From positions 1 through 64,000 of the forward strand of contig NZ_VYTY01000010.1 of assembly GCF_009821115.1 (NCBI RefSeq): a stretch of 64,000 nt of DNA. The letters run 5' to 3'. The notes below the pieces were generated by a model, which did not search any database, was not told the DNA's origin, and saw only the letters and a program-made list of their open reading frames with translations. Below, in pieces: positions 1 through 8,223 of this stretch. The translations under genes were made by a program, and so were the position numbers. Position 1 is the stretch's first letter, and each line of letters opens with the position of its first letter. This DNA is from Nitrincola alkalisediminis (lineage in GTDB: Bacteria; Pseudomonadota; Gammaproteobacteria; Pseudomonadales; Balneatricaceae).

Positions 1-127
1 AAAAAGATGTCGCTGAATATATGCGATATTACAACTTGGAAAGACTGCACACAGCCAATGGCGACAAAACGCCGGTGGATTATGAAAACGAGCTAAAAAA
101 AGTGTCCGGTTTTAGTTGACCAGTACA
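1..127 (+). mobile_element. right end of an IS3-family insertion sequence (partial)
   Basis: Only the distal end of the element is inside the window. It carries the last codons of an IS3-type OrfB transposase, followed by a terminal sequence (roughly 97-127) whose reverse complement reads TGTACTGGTCAACTAAAACC, typical of IS3-group inverted repeats. The left end, orfA, and any target duplication lie outside. The exact outer boundary is inferred, within a few bases of 127. The element interrupts the PAS-domain gene that reads toward it from the other strand. Confidence 0.75.
3..119 (+). CDS. IS3-family transposase OrfB, C-terminal fragment
   Basis: The frame is open from the window edge and stops with TGA at 117-119. 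The visible 38 residues contain YYNLERLHTANGDKTPVDYE, the characteristic end of IS3-family DDE integrase subunits (the N-x-x-R-x-H-x-x-x-G-x-x-x-P pattern). The catalytic DDE residues and the start lie upstream of the window. In intact elements this protein is made as an OrfAB fusion by -1 frameshifting and performs cut-out/paste-in transposition. Identity rests on this short segment only, but the pattern is distinctive. Confidence 0.8.
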   Translation, partial: KDVAEYMRYYNLERLHTANGDKTPVDYENELKKVSGFS

Positions 128-636
128 GTCATGCCTGTATTTGCAAAGCGAATGAGTCCCAAGTTTGAAACAGCCAATATTCCTATGTCTTGTGTTCCAT
201 CCAAAACAGTTTGAAGCATATAGCGGCTCTCGTCTGCATCCTTCGCCAAGAGCTGCAATTGTTTTCGAGTGCTTAAAAGCTCTTGTTCAAAGCTGGCTCT
301 TTGTTCTGCAGGGAAAATAACCCAGAAGTAGCATGAGCACTCTTTGAAGTCACCTTTCGATACGTTTAATAGAACCGGTAAAGGAGATTGATGAGTTCGA
401 TTCATTTTTAAGTAGATTTCATTGATAGCACCGTCGTTGCGCAATAAAGGCCATAGATGTGTATGAAGGAAAATCTTTGCAGATGATGGAAAAAGCGCTT
501 CAATTGTATGGGTCGTTAAAGGAAGCGTGAGTCCTAGAGATGTCAGTGCGAAATCATTGATAAATACGATGTGACCTGATAGGTCAGTAACAATGACAGA
601 GCAGGGAAGTGCGTTGAGTTCTAAGTTGACTTTCAA
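112..636 (-). pseudogene. PAS-domain signalling protein truncated by an IS3 insertion
   Basis: The N-terminal 170 or so residues remain. They comprise one PAS domain (about 1-115, with ITDLSG-like and FINDFAL-type signatures), a short coiled-coil linker (about 118-140), and the beginning of a second PAS-like segment (ILAVSNLGLIRFAN). The last residues, VLVN, and the TAA stop come from the inverted repeat of the insertion element, so the original output domain is lost or separated. Translation probably starts at TTG 636, overlapping the TGA of the upstream hydrolase gene, which indicates translational coupling. In Bacillus, RsbQ-type hydrolases work with the PAS-PP2C phosphatase RsbP. Here the missing output could equally have been a kinase, phosphatase or GGDEF domain. 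The cut is seen in the sequence; the partnership is inferred. Confidence 0.7.
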
Positions 637-1448
637 AGGGAAAATTCCGGTTTTAGATAGTCGCTCATGGCTTCAATAACCAGTGAAGGATGACTCATAT
701 GTGCGGCATGACCTGCAACATTTAGAACATTTAATCTACTGTGTTCTATTTTTTGATGGACGTAATCTCCAACTGATAATGGAACAAGCGCATCTTCTTT
801 GTGTTGAAGGATTAGGCTTGGTACTTTTAAGTTTGAAAAGTCTTGACGGTTATCAGAAAAAAACGTTGCGTTTGCAAAGTGGCGTGTGATGATTGGATCT
901 GTAGAGCAAAAACTTTCAGATAATCGACCGGAAATCTCTGAGGCGGTACTCACGCCAGCAACAATGGGTGCTAAATAGCTTGCCCAACCTAAATAGTTTT
1001 GATCCATTAGATCAAGTAAACCTTCTAGGTCTTCACGATCAAATCCACCGAGATACTCTGGAGGAAGGTTTAAGAAGCAAGGTGAAGGACCCAAAAGTAT
1101 CATTTTTTTAAAGAGGTGTGGTCGAGCGTTCGCAGCCAGTATGCCTATGCTGCAACTCACTGAGTGACCTACGAAAATGATGTCCTGATGAATGTCTAAG
1201 GCATCGCAAATTTCAAGAATATCCTGAGCATATCCTGCAGGCGTTTCGTAGCGATTGAAACAATAGTGACGAACGTCAGACTGGCCACTGCCTACATAGT
1301 CAAAAAGTATTTGCTGTGATTGAGTGTCAAACGCGGGTGTTATGCTAGACCACATGGCTTGACTGCAACCAAAGCCGTGGGCGTAAAGTATCGTGGGTTG
1401 CGTTGGGTCACCCGATATTTTGACATTGTTACGAAGTAGAATGTCCAT
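633..1448 (-). CDS. RsbQ-like alpha/beta hydrolase
   Basis: This is a 271-residue alpha/beta hydrolase. The oxyanion segment HGFGCSQAMW, the motif LFDYVGSGQSD, the nucleophile elbow GHSVS, the motif FCSTDP and the late His in GHAAHMSHP closely follow Bacillus RsbQ, which activates the PAS-domain phosphatase RsbP under energy stress by hydrolysing a small unidentified ligand. The frame is open further upstream, but the ATG at 1448 begins MDILLRNNVKISG, which aligns with the RsbQ start, so it is preferred. The gene overlaps the downstream PAS-domain gene by TTGA, supporting a sensor pair. Because that partner is truncated by an IS element, the hydrolase is probably an orphan in this strain. Role by family similarity; the ligand is unknown. 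Confidence 0.75.
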   Translation of the reverse strand: MDILLRNNVKISGDPTQPTILYAHGFGCSQAMWSSITPAFDTQSQQILFDYVGSGQSDVRHYCFNRYETPAGYAQDILEICDALDIHQDIIFVGHSVSCSIGILAANARPHLFKKMILLGPSPCFLNLPPEYLGGFDREDLEGLLDLMDQNYLGWASYLAPIVAGVSTASEISGRLSESFCSTDPIITRHFANATFFSDNRQDFSNLKVPSLILQHKEDALVPLSVGDYVHQKIEHSRLNVLNVAGHAAHMSHPSLVIEAMSDYLKPEFSL

Positions 1449-1693
1449 GTTTTTCCCTGTTGGGCCTAAGAGGCTTTCTGTGATGTAAGAAAATAACGAT
1501 TGAGGTGGATGGTTTTGCCGACTAGCGCATTTTGAATGTCGCATTGAATAGACAAAATCTAAGTGAACTATAGCGTATTTTTGTTCACCTAATCGTGGAT
1601 GAATGAAATACTTCAGGTTGGACTGAAACATTTTTAACTAAATTTGAGCTATAGTGTAACCAGACGGATCCTAGTGCGGGTATGGGGGCAATC

Positions 1694-2074
1694 ATGCAAC
1701 TGAAAAAAATTCTACATGTAGATGATGATGAGTCGATTAGAGATATTGTAGAAATTGCACTGGTTGATCTTTCAGGGTTTACGCTGGTTTCAACATCAAG
1801 TGGTCAAGAGGCTATAGAACGGCTAGAACATTTCCAGCCTGATTTGATTTTGCTTGATGTGATGATGCCTGAGATGGATGGCTTGGAAACCTTGCGACGG
1901 ATTCGAATTAAAAGTGAAACACAACGTACGCCTGTTGTCTTCATGACAGCAAGGGTTCAAGAGAATGAAAAGCAACAATACCTTAAGGCAGGAGCTGTTT
2001 CTGTTATAGAAAAACCCTTTGATGCAGCATGCCTTGGTGATCAATTAACGTCTATTTTTTTGTCTCAGAGTTAA
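1694..2074 (+). CDS. single-domain response regulator (CheY-like receiver)
   Basis: This is a receiver domain of about 126 residues with no output domain. The acidic triad is DDD at residues 10-12, the phosphoacceptor is Asp55 in LLDVMMPEMDG, the conserved Thr lies in VFMTAR, and Lys107 is in VIEKPF. An ATG lies at 1682, but the ATG at 1694 is preceded by a GGGGG ribosome-binding sequence and starts directly before the first beta strand. It is divergent from the RsbQ-like/PAS pair and may belong to the same signalling module, but no kinase is adjacent. Such proteins act by protein-protein contact in phosphorelays or motility. The partner is not identifiable here. Confidence 0.8.
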   Translation: MQLKKILHVDDDESIRDIVEIALVDLSGFTLVSTSSGQEAIERLEHFQPDLILLDVMMPEMDGLETLRRIRIKSETQRTPVVFMTARVQENEKQQYLKAGAVSVIEKPFDAACLGDQLTSIFLSQS

Positions 2075-2367
2075 CGATTCACGTAAGTGGATGATCCTTT
2101 ATTGCTCTTTTCTAAGCTTCTTTGTCTACTGAGGTGTCAGGCACCAGAAGTGTTGGTGATGGCCTAGTGTTTCAAACGTTGAACACCTACCCAAGCGGTA
2201 GGCACGTTATTGTGCGTGCTTCGGTTACTAGATAGATTGTGTATCGGTGCAAGATCAGCGAAAATAGCCGTCATTCATCATTAACCTACTAGGCCATTCG
2301 TGTGTACGCAATTTGCATGGTCTAATAAAGGTTGATATATCTGCATTCAAATCAAAAGAATCATTTA

Positions 2368-3954
2368 ATGTCACACCAGAATTTTATTAACGAAGTTAAC
2401 AAACGACGCACTTTTGCTATCATCTCCCACCCTGATGCGGGTAAAACCACGATTACCGAAAAATTACTCTTACTCGGCCAGTTGATTCAGGTCGCTGGTA
2501 CAGTGAAAGGGCGTGGCAGTGATCGCCATGCGACGTCAGACTGGATGACGATGGAGCAAGAAAGGGGGATTTCTATTACCTCCTCGGTGATGCAGTTTCC
2601 GTTTAACGGACGCACGGTTAATCTTCTGGATACGCCTGGACACGAAGACTTCTCAGAGGACACCTATCGTACCCTAACGGCTGTTGATTCGGCATTGATG
2701 GTGGTCGATGGCGCTAAAGGGGTTGAGGAACGTACCATTAAATTGATGGAGGTTTGTCGTTTGCGCGACACGCCCATATTTTCGTTTGTAAACAAACTCG
2801 ACCGCGACATTCGTGATCCAATTGATTTGCTTGATGAGATTGAGCAAGTACTGAAGATAGAAGCCGCTCCAATCAACTGGCCAATAGGTTCGGGAAAATG
2901 GTTTAAAGGCGTATACAACTTGTACACCGATACTCTGCACCTATACACCTCTGGGCAGGGGCATACCTTGCAGGATGATCGTCGTATTCATGGACTTGCC
3001 AGCGATGAAGCCAAAGCCTTGTTAGACGATGAGTACGAGAATTTTGTTGATGAGATCGAGTTGGTTAAGGGTGCCACTCATGCTTGGGATCAACAGGCCT
3101 ACCTTGACGGAAAACTAACACCTGTATTTTTTGGAACAGCGCTGGGCAATTTTGGTGTTCGTGAAATGCTAACGGATTTTGTTGAGTGGGCTCCTGCACC
3201 ACCCGCGCGACCGACTGAAACTCGACCTGTCGATGCGAGAGAAGAAACTTTCAGTGGCTTCGTTTTCAAAATTCAAGCGAATATGGATCCGAAACACCGA
3301 GATCGCATTGCATTTATGCGCATTTGTTCAGGCAGTTATACTCGCGGTATGAAAATGCGCCATGTGCGCACAGGCAAAGAGGTTCGGATCGCCGATGCCG
3401 TGACGTTTTTAGCCGGAGATCGTGAAAATGTTGAAGAGGCGTGGTCAGGTGACATTATCGGCTTACACAATCACGGCACGATACAAATTGGCGATACCTT
3501 TACGGCAGGTGAAGTGCTTAAGTTTACAGGTATTCCTCACTTCGCCCCTGAAATGTTTCGGCGTGTTCGCCCCAAAGATCCATTAAAAATGAAGCAGTTG
3601 CAGAAAGGCTTGCAGCAGTTATCAGAAGAAGGTGCGGTGCAATTGTTTATGCCGCTGAAGAACAATGACTTGATTTTAGGCGCGGTCGGGCAGCTGCAGT
3701 TCGAAGTCGTGGTGTATCGTCTTCAGGATGAATACAAAGTCGAGTGCTTATACGAAGGTGTTTCTGTTCAGACAGCCCGTTGGGTTGAGTGCAAGGATAC
3801 CAAAATGCTTGAAGAATTTAAGCGTAAGGGGTATGAAAACCTTGCCCTTGATGGTGCAGGGCTCTTAACCTATTTAGCCCCTACCCGAGTTAATCTATCC
3901 TTAACACAAGAACGTTGGCCTGATATTGCTTTCAGAGCAACACGCGAGCACTAA
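2368..3954 (+). CDS. prfC: peptide chain release factor 3 (RF3)
   Basis: RF3 is a translational GTPase that removes RF1/RF2 from the ribosome after peptide release. The 528-residue product has the G1 loop HPDAGKTT (about 21-28), the G3 motif DTPGH (88-92) and the G4 motif NKLD (142-145), followed by EF-G-like beta-barrel domains; length matches E. coli RF3 (529). A TTG at 2332 is in frame, but the ATG at 2368 gives [20 protein letters not shown], which aligns with the family start. The preceding 290 bases contain only short inverted repeats (for example CCTACC/GGTAGG near 2189) and no gene. tatD begins 3 bases after the stop, so the two are probably cotranscribed. Confidence 0.95.
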   Translation: MSHQNFINEVNKRRTFAIISHPDAGKTTITEKLLLLGQLIQVAGTVKGRGSDRHATSDWMTMEQERGISITSSVMQFPFNGRTVNLLDTPGHEDFSEDTYRTLTAVDSALMVVDGAKGVEERTIKLMEVCRLRDTPIFSFVNKLDRDIRDPIDLLDEIEQVLKIEAAPINWPIGSGKWFKGVYNLYTDTLHLYTSGQGHTLQDDRRIHGLASDEAKALLDDEYENFVDEIELVKGATHAWDQQAYLDGKLTPVFFGTALGNFGVREMLTDFVEWAPAPPARPTETRPVDAREETFSGFVFKIQANMDPKHRDRIAFMRICSGSYTRGMKMRHVRTGKEVRIADAVTFLAGDRENVEEAWSGDIIGLHNHGTIQIGDTFTAGEVLKFTGIPHFAPEMFRRVRPKDPLKMKQLQKGLQQLSEEGAVQLFMPLKNNDLILGAVGQLQFEVVVYRLQDEYKVECLYEGVSVQTARWVECKDTKMLEEFKRKGYENLALDGAGLLTYLAPTRVNLSLTQERWPDIAFRATREH

Positions 3955-3957
3955 GCT

Positions 3958-4734
3958 ATGCATCTCATTGACACCCATTGTCATTTAGACTTTGAAGTGT
4001 TTGATGATTGCCGTCAGCAGATTGTCGAACAGGCCCTGCAAGTGGGTGTTCGACAATTTGTTGTACCCAGTGTGATACGTGCCCGCTTTCAAAACGTTTT
4101 GCAATTGGCCAACGATTTTCCCTGCATTTATCCAGCCTTAGGGCTGCATCCTTGCTTTATTTCAGTGCATCAGCGCAGCGATCTAGATGTACTGCAAGGC
4201 TTACTCTCTCATTCCCGTGTCTGTGCCTTAGGTGAAATAGGTCTTGATGCCAGAGAGGGGATGGCGGCAATGGAGGTCCAGCTTGCTTTGTTTGATGAGC
4301 AGCTCCTGTTAGCGAGACGTTTAGGCAAGCCTGTGATCTTGCATGTTGTTAAGGCGCATGATTTGGTGCTCTCTCGCTTAAGGCGGGTGCGGGGAGAAGC
4401 GGGAGGTGTGGTGCATGCGTTTTCAGGAAGTGAGCAGCAGGCGCGCGAATATGCCAAACTTGGCTTTTATCTAGGGATGGGAGGAAGCTTAACCTATTCG
4501 CGGGCGACAAAGCTTCAAGGGTTAGTGCAGCGTTTACCACTTAAATGGTGGGTGCTTGAAACGGACTCTCCGGATATGCCTTTGCAAGGGTTTCAAGGGC
4601 AACCCAACACACCGTCTCAAGTGCGTCGGGTTGCTGAAACATTTGCAGAGCTCAGTGGTGTCAGTCTTGAGGATGTCGCTGAGCAAACGAATCGTAATGC
4701 TCGGCAGTGTTTTGGTGTGAATTACTTACTGTAA
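3958..4734 (+). CDS. tatD: TatD-family metal-dependent deoxyribonuclease
   Basis: This is a TIM-barrel metal-dependent hydrolase of the TatD family, 258 residues. Metal and catalytic residues are visible: His7 and His9 in DTHCHLD, Glu93 in ALGEIGLD, His129 in VILHVV, His153 in VVHAFSGS, and Asp203 in ETDSP. Family members are 3'-5' exonucleases acting on damaged DNA and are not part of the Tat export machine despite the name. The start is three bases after prfC. The last 13 bases overlap the end of the convergent lipoprotein gene. Which of the paralogues TatD, YcfH or YjjV it is cannot be settled; the length and the prfC link fit a YjjV-type member. Confidence 0.88.
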   Translation: MHLIDTHCHLDFEVFDDCRQQIVEQALQVGVRQFVVPSVIRARFQNVLQLANDFPCIYPALGLHPCFISVHQRSDLDVLQGLLSHSRVCALGEIGLDAREGMAAMEVQLALFDEQLLLARRLGKPVILHVVKAHDLVLSRLRRVRGEAGGVVHAFSGSEQQAREYAKLGFYLGMGGSLTYSRATKLQGLVQRLPLKWWVLETDSPDMPLQGFQGQPNTPSQVRRVAETFAELSGVSLEDVAEQTNRNARQCFGVNYLL

Positions 4735-5129
4735 ATGGTTTTGAAAATATTATCGATAGTACGCCATGCCAAATTCGTGTGGTCATTGGCAGGCAGTCGA
4801 TAGATTTGACCGTCTACATCAACACGCTCACTGACATAGCTTTGATCCGGAGGATTAATGAGCATCATGGCTAGGCTTCTCGGGTAATTTGGACGTTGAA
4901 CAGTCTGACCGTACTTATCTTCAATGGGTTTGAACATGAAGCGAGCCCCAGCGATTCTGTTTAGCTCAAAACACTGTGTGCGACTGTCCCCTTGGCACAG
5001 GCGTAATGCTTGAGCATCAAGCGTGTAGTAGCGGTTATGTGCACTGTTCTCGTTAGGTTGCGTTTGCCCAAGACTCAAACAGCCCGACAGCAAGACTAGG
5101 GGGGCTAAGGCGAGAAATCGTTTTTTCAC
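4722..5129 (-). CDS. small predicted lipoprotein, unknown function
   Basis: This is a 135-residue protein with a lipoprotein signal: MKKRF, a hydrophobic stretch, and the lipobox LLSGC with Cys17 as the lipidated residue. The next residues, LSLG, lack Asp at +2, which favours outer-membrane sorting. The mature part has two further cysteines (CQGDSRTQC) spaced to form a possible disulfide loop and no recognised domain. It follows fabY on the same strand after 22 bases, so it may be cotranscribed with it, and it overlaps tatD convergently by 13 bases. I do not recognise the family. Confidence 0.7.
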   Translation of the reverse strand: MKKRFLALAPLVLLSGCLSLGQTQPNENSAHNRYYTLDAQALRLCQGDSRTQCFELNRIAGARFMFKPIEDKYGQTVQRPNYPRSLAMMLINPPDQSYVSERVDVDGQIYRLPANDHTNLAWRTIDNIFKTIYSK

Positions 5130-5151
5130 AACTAATGCTCCATGCTAAAAC

Positions 5152-7065
5152 TTATTTTTGAAAATCCGCATAGGGGTTTTCAACGTCAATTGAAATCGCG
5201 TGCTCGTAACCAGGTAGCTTGATTTCAGTGTCACTAATACCGAGGTCTTCGCCATTGAGAACATGATTATCGTATAAATAGATCGGCTTGCTGAGACCTT
5301 TTTGGCTATCTTGGTCATATTGCTGTGCCTGCGCAAGGGTCGATTCTTGCTTATTTCGCCACGTGCTCAAGACGTCTTTCGAGTAGCGTTTTTCCAGCAT
5401 TTGGTTGACAACATGTGGCGAGAGCAAAACGGCACTTGCATTGTTACCCCCAAAACCTTTGGCATTAATGATTGCACTGTCCATTCCTTTTGGACCGACA
5501 TTCTGATGCTGTAAGGATAAATTCAAATGACTGTGATGCACATCGTCGGCGATAGCGGGTGTTGTGATCAGACCTGGAAGAATGCCGTATTGCCAAACAC
5601 CTAGAGAGGCCATAATTTGGTCACCACCTGCGCAGCCTTGTGAGTGTCCCACAAAGGCCTTAACCGCGGATACGTTCCAGTGTTCAATACCAAAGGCTTT
5701 GGCGGTCTCATTAATAACATGAGATTCTGTGACTCTATTCTGAGGTGTGCTCGTGCCATGCGCCTGGACAAAACTACGTTCTTTGAGAGACGTCTCTCCC
5801 AGCATCTTTCGGATAAAGGAAGCGGCCTTTCCAAGCGTCATGTAGTTGCCAATACCGGGGGCTGAAATGGATTTTTTATGGCCATCGGCGTGAACATACA
5901 CATCGCCAATTGCACCAAAAATCTGTGCACCTGTTTCAATGGCCAGATCGTCGCTCATGAGCACGAGGTATTGGCTGGACTCACCGATGGTAAAACCACA
6001 GTTATTACCAAATGGGCGACATGCTTTACGGTAGTCCGCATTGCTCAAGGATTCTAGGTTATCAAGCGCTTGTAGATACTTGTCTTCAGCCAAGGCGCCC
6101 ATGGCTCTGAAACCTTCGATGATTTCAGGCGTGACGGGGGCATCGCTTCCGCCAACAAGTACAAGTTTGCGACGACCGCTTCGTATTTCTTGAACACCAT
6201 TGTAAAGGTTGTACAAGAAGGTCGCACAGGCTCCTAAGGCGCCTCCAGTCATGCCCGCATTGCCGAGTAAATACGCATTAATAAAGTCTGCAGGCATTTG
6301 AGCATAACCCAACGGCATTTGCTTTGACGTGGTTCTTTTGCCTAAGGCGGCAAATTTGGTTAATCCACCAAACCCATTGTCATCCAGTTGTCCGATTGAA
6401 TTACTCGCAAAGACAGCGATCTGATCGGGCGAAAGGCGTGCTGCGATTGAGTCATAATCGATCCCTACCGAACGTAAGGCATCGGATGCAGCAAAGACGC
6501 TCATTTGTAAGCCACGAGGATGGTTGCGAGATTGATACAGTTTGCCTGGATCAAAACCGGTGGGTAGCATGCCTGCACTTTGAACCGCAGCAACCCGTGT
6601 GTCATTAAACAAGACATCACAGCCACCCTGAATACTGACTTGAGTTTCGCTAGTGTTTAGGGGAGTGAGTATCCAGTTGGCCGGGATCTGTGCCGGTAAA
6701 TGCTTATTGCGTAATTTGAAAACCAGTGAGCCATCACTGCCTTGCAGAGTGGCAGGGCGATTGAAAAGAAGATGATTCACATCAAACCAGTCGGGATGGA
6801 TTCGACGGATGAGCGTGTTGTCTAAGATCTGCTGCGTGAGCCCCATCGGAAAATCAGGAAACGAAATGACGTCGCCGAGTTGATCCTCAAACTGACCATT
6901 ATTAAAACGGATGAGCCCCATGAGCGACGCAAGCGATACAAGTGTTTCATTTCGACTGTTAGCGTCAAGTTGATCTAAAATTAAGCGGCGATACGCATGA
7001 TGGGAAGAGGATCTTCCGGCTGGGTTGATGCCGCCGAAACCGACGATAACAGGAAGCTGTGACAA
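5152..7065 (-). CDS. fabY: FabY-type beta-ketoacyl-ACP synthase
   Basis: This 637-residue thiolase-fold condensing enzyme has the length and N-terminus (MSQLPVIVGFGG-NPAGRSS) of Pseudomonas aeruginosa FabY, which replaces FabH as the main initiator of fatty-acid synthesis by condensing acetyl-CoA with malonyl-ACP. The catalytic triad is visible: Cys280 in GACATF, His436 in AHGTSTP and His474 in FVGHSQGCAGG. It is about 200 residues longer than FabB/FabF, mostly ahead of the catalytic Cys. The upstream 190 bases, shared with the divergent OmpA-like gene, contain a palindrome TGAACGTTCA (7095-7104) and an inverted repeat GCTTAA-N7-TTAAGC (7186-7204), possible operator sites. The family is firm; the initiator role is inferred. 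Confidence 0.82.
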   Translation of the reverse strand: MSQLPVIVGFGGINPAGRSSSHHAYRRLILDQLDANSRNETLVSLASLMGLIRFNNGQFEDQLGDVISFPDFPMGLTQQILDNTLIRRIHPDWFDVNHLLFNRPATLQGSDGSLVFKLRNKHLPAQIPANWILTPLNTSETQVSIQGGCDVLFNDTRVAAVQSAGMLPTGFDPGKLYQSRNHPRGLQMSVFAASDALRSVGIDYDSIAARLSPDQIAVFASNSIGQLDDNGFGGLTKFAALGKRTTSKQMPLGYAQMPADFINAYLLGNAGMTGGALGACATFLYNLYNGVQEIRSGRRKLVLVGGSDAPVTPEIIEGFRAMGALAEDKYLQALDNLESLSNADYRKACRPFGNNCGFTIGESSQYLVLMSDDLAIETGAQIFGAIGDVYVHADGHKKSISAPGIGNYMTLGKAASFIRKMLGETSLKERSFVQAHGTSTPQNRVTESHVINETAKAFGIEHWNVSAVKAFVGHSQGCAGGDQIMASLGVWQYGILPGLITTPAIADDVHHSHLNLSLQHQNVGPKGMDSAIINAKGFGGNNASAVLLSPHVVNQMLEKRYSKDVLSTWRNKQESTLAQAQQYDQDSQKGLSKPIYLYDNHVLNGEDLGISDTEIKLPGYEHAISIDVENPYADFQK

Positions 7066-7257
7066 GGGGTGGCTCCTTGATGGGCTAATGCAAATGAACG
7101 TTCAATCACCGTATTTTATCCCTTCAGGCAGATCCATACCAGTATTCTCGGCAAGTGATTGTTTGAGTTTGTCGATAATATGGGCGCTTAATCAAAGGTT
7201 AAGCTAAACTGGTTTTAGATAGCGCTTATCAATACATAGCAGTCTTAGGAGTTCATA

Positions 7258-7896
7258 ATGATTAAAAAAATAGCAGTGGTGTTGGCTTCAGCCGCGCTTG
7301 TGGGTGGATGTACAACCATGCAGCCTGCGGGTGGAAATACGGTTCGTGGCGGCGCGGGCGGTGCGCTGGGTGGAGCAGCACTGGGCGCGGCTGTTGCAGG
7401 TAAGGGGAATCGCAATGAAGGCGCCTTGGTTGGTGCCTTATTAGGTGCCGCGGTGGGTGGCGGTATTGGGTATTATATGGATCAACAAGAGGCGCAATTG
7501 CGTCAGCAGTTGCAAGGTTCGGGCGTTGATGTCAATCGTGTGGGTGATGAAATCCAATTGGTTATGCCAGGCAGTATTACCTTTGCAACCAATGAGGATC
7601 GGATAGACCCTTCTTTCTATCAAACGCTAGACTCCGTTGCCAATGTGTTACGCCAGTATGATCAAACCTACATCAATGTAGAGGGCCATACGGACAGTAC
7701 GGGTGCTTTGCAATATAACCAGTCTTTATCAGAAAGACGTGCTCAGAGTGTATCCCAGCGTTTAATTTCTTCTGGTGTAAGTCCGATGAGGGTAAATGCG
7801 GTTGGCTACGGTCCGAGTCGTCCGGTTGCGGATAACTCAACAGCCCATGGTCGTGCTCTCAACCGTCGCGTTGAAATAAACATCCGCGGTCAATAA
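7258..7896 (+). CDS. OmpA-family lipoprotein with glycine zipper (YiaD/YfiB-like)
   Basis: This 212-residue protein has a lipoprotein signal (lipobox LVGGC, Cys18), a glycine/alanine-rich zipper segment (about 31-72) that resembles membrane-inserting glycine-zipper domains, and a C-terminal OmpA peptidoglycan-binding domain (about 95-212). The peptidoglycan-contact pattern is present, with Asp146 in GHTDSTG and Arg161 in LSERRAQSV. It probably anchors the outer membrane to the cell wall. The architecture matches YiaD-type proteins. It is divergent from fabY and ends at a strong bidirectional hairpin. A good ribosome-binding sequence (TTAGGAG) precedes the ATG. Confidence 0.88.
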   Translation: MIKKIAVVLASAALVGGCTTMQPAGGNTVRGGAGGALGGAALGAAVAGKGNRNEGALVGALLGAAVGGGIGYYMDQQEAQLRQQLQGSGVDVNRVGDEIQLVMPGSITFATNEDRIDPSFYQTLDSVANVLRQYDQTYINVEGHTDSTGALQYNQSLSERRAQSVSQRLISSGVSPMRVNAVGYGPSRPVADNSTAHGRALNRRVEINIRGQ

Positions 7897-7915
7897 AGCC
7901 CTAGGCTCAAGTGTA

Positions 7916-7948
7916 TTAAGTAGCTTGGAAAAGGTCCAAGCTACTTAA
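7916..7948. terminator. bidirectional hairpin terminator
   Basis: A 14-bp perfect stem (7916-7929 with 7935-7948; core AAGTAGCTTGGA) with a 5-base loop lies between the convergent OmpA-like and ZapB-like genes. The flanking T-tracts are short, so efficiency is uncertain, but position and symmetry suit termination from both sides. Confidence 0.75.
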
Positions 7949-7952
7949 ACAA

Positions 7953-8147
7953 TCAAAGATCGGCACTGTCTGCTAAACGGTCAAACTTACCTAATAGCGC
8001 TTGCAGTCTATCTTGTGTGTGATTGCGTTCATGTTCAAGTGCGGTTTGAGCGCCTTTTAGCTCACTGATTTCAAGACGAAGTGTTTCAACCTCTTCAATC
8101 AGACTTTCAATTTTTTCTTCTAGCTGGTTAAACAGCTCGCTTTGCAT
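7953..8147 (-). CDS. ZapB-like short coiled-coil protein
   Basis: This 64-residue protein is predicted to be almost entirely coiled coil (heptad-like leucines in LEEKIESLIEEVETLRLEI). It ends in the segment DRLQALLGKFDRL, which resembles the C-terminus of the cell-division protein ZapB (ERLQALLGRM). ZapB-like proteins assemble filaments that link the Z-ring to the chromosome. A CGGAG ribosome-binding sequence lies just upstream of the ATG at 8147. There is no ZapA-type gene next to it. The coiled coil is clear; the ZapB assignment rests on the C-terminal resemblance. Confidence 0.65.
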   Translation of the reverse strand: MQSELFNQLEEKIESLIEEVETLRLEISELKGAQTALEHERNHTQDRLQALLGKFDRLADSADL

Positions 8148-8223
8148 GTTGGGCTCCGTTCACTTTCAGGTAAGGGTGTAAAAGTCAGGAAGCCTAAGGC
8201 GAGTCGAGCAGCCTGTCAACACC

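Noticed and set aside
1449-1631. N-terminal extension of the RsbQ-like hydrolase
   Set aside because: The extra 61 residues have no homology to the family and the internal ATG at 1448 matches the RsbQ start.
2095-2260. Small RNA or riboswitch in the gap before prfC
   Set aside because: Short inverted repeats are present, but no known motif or clear promoter-terminator pair could be seen.
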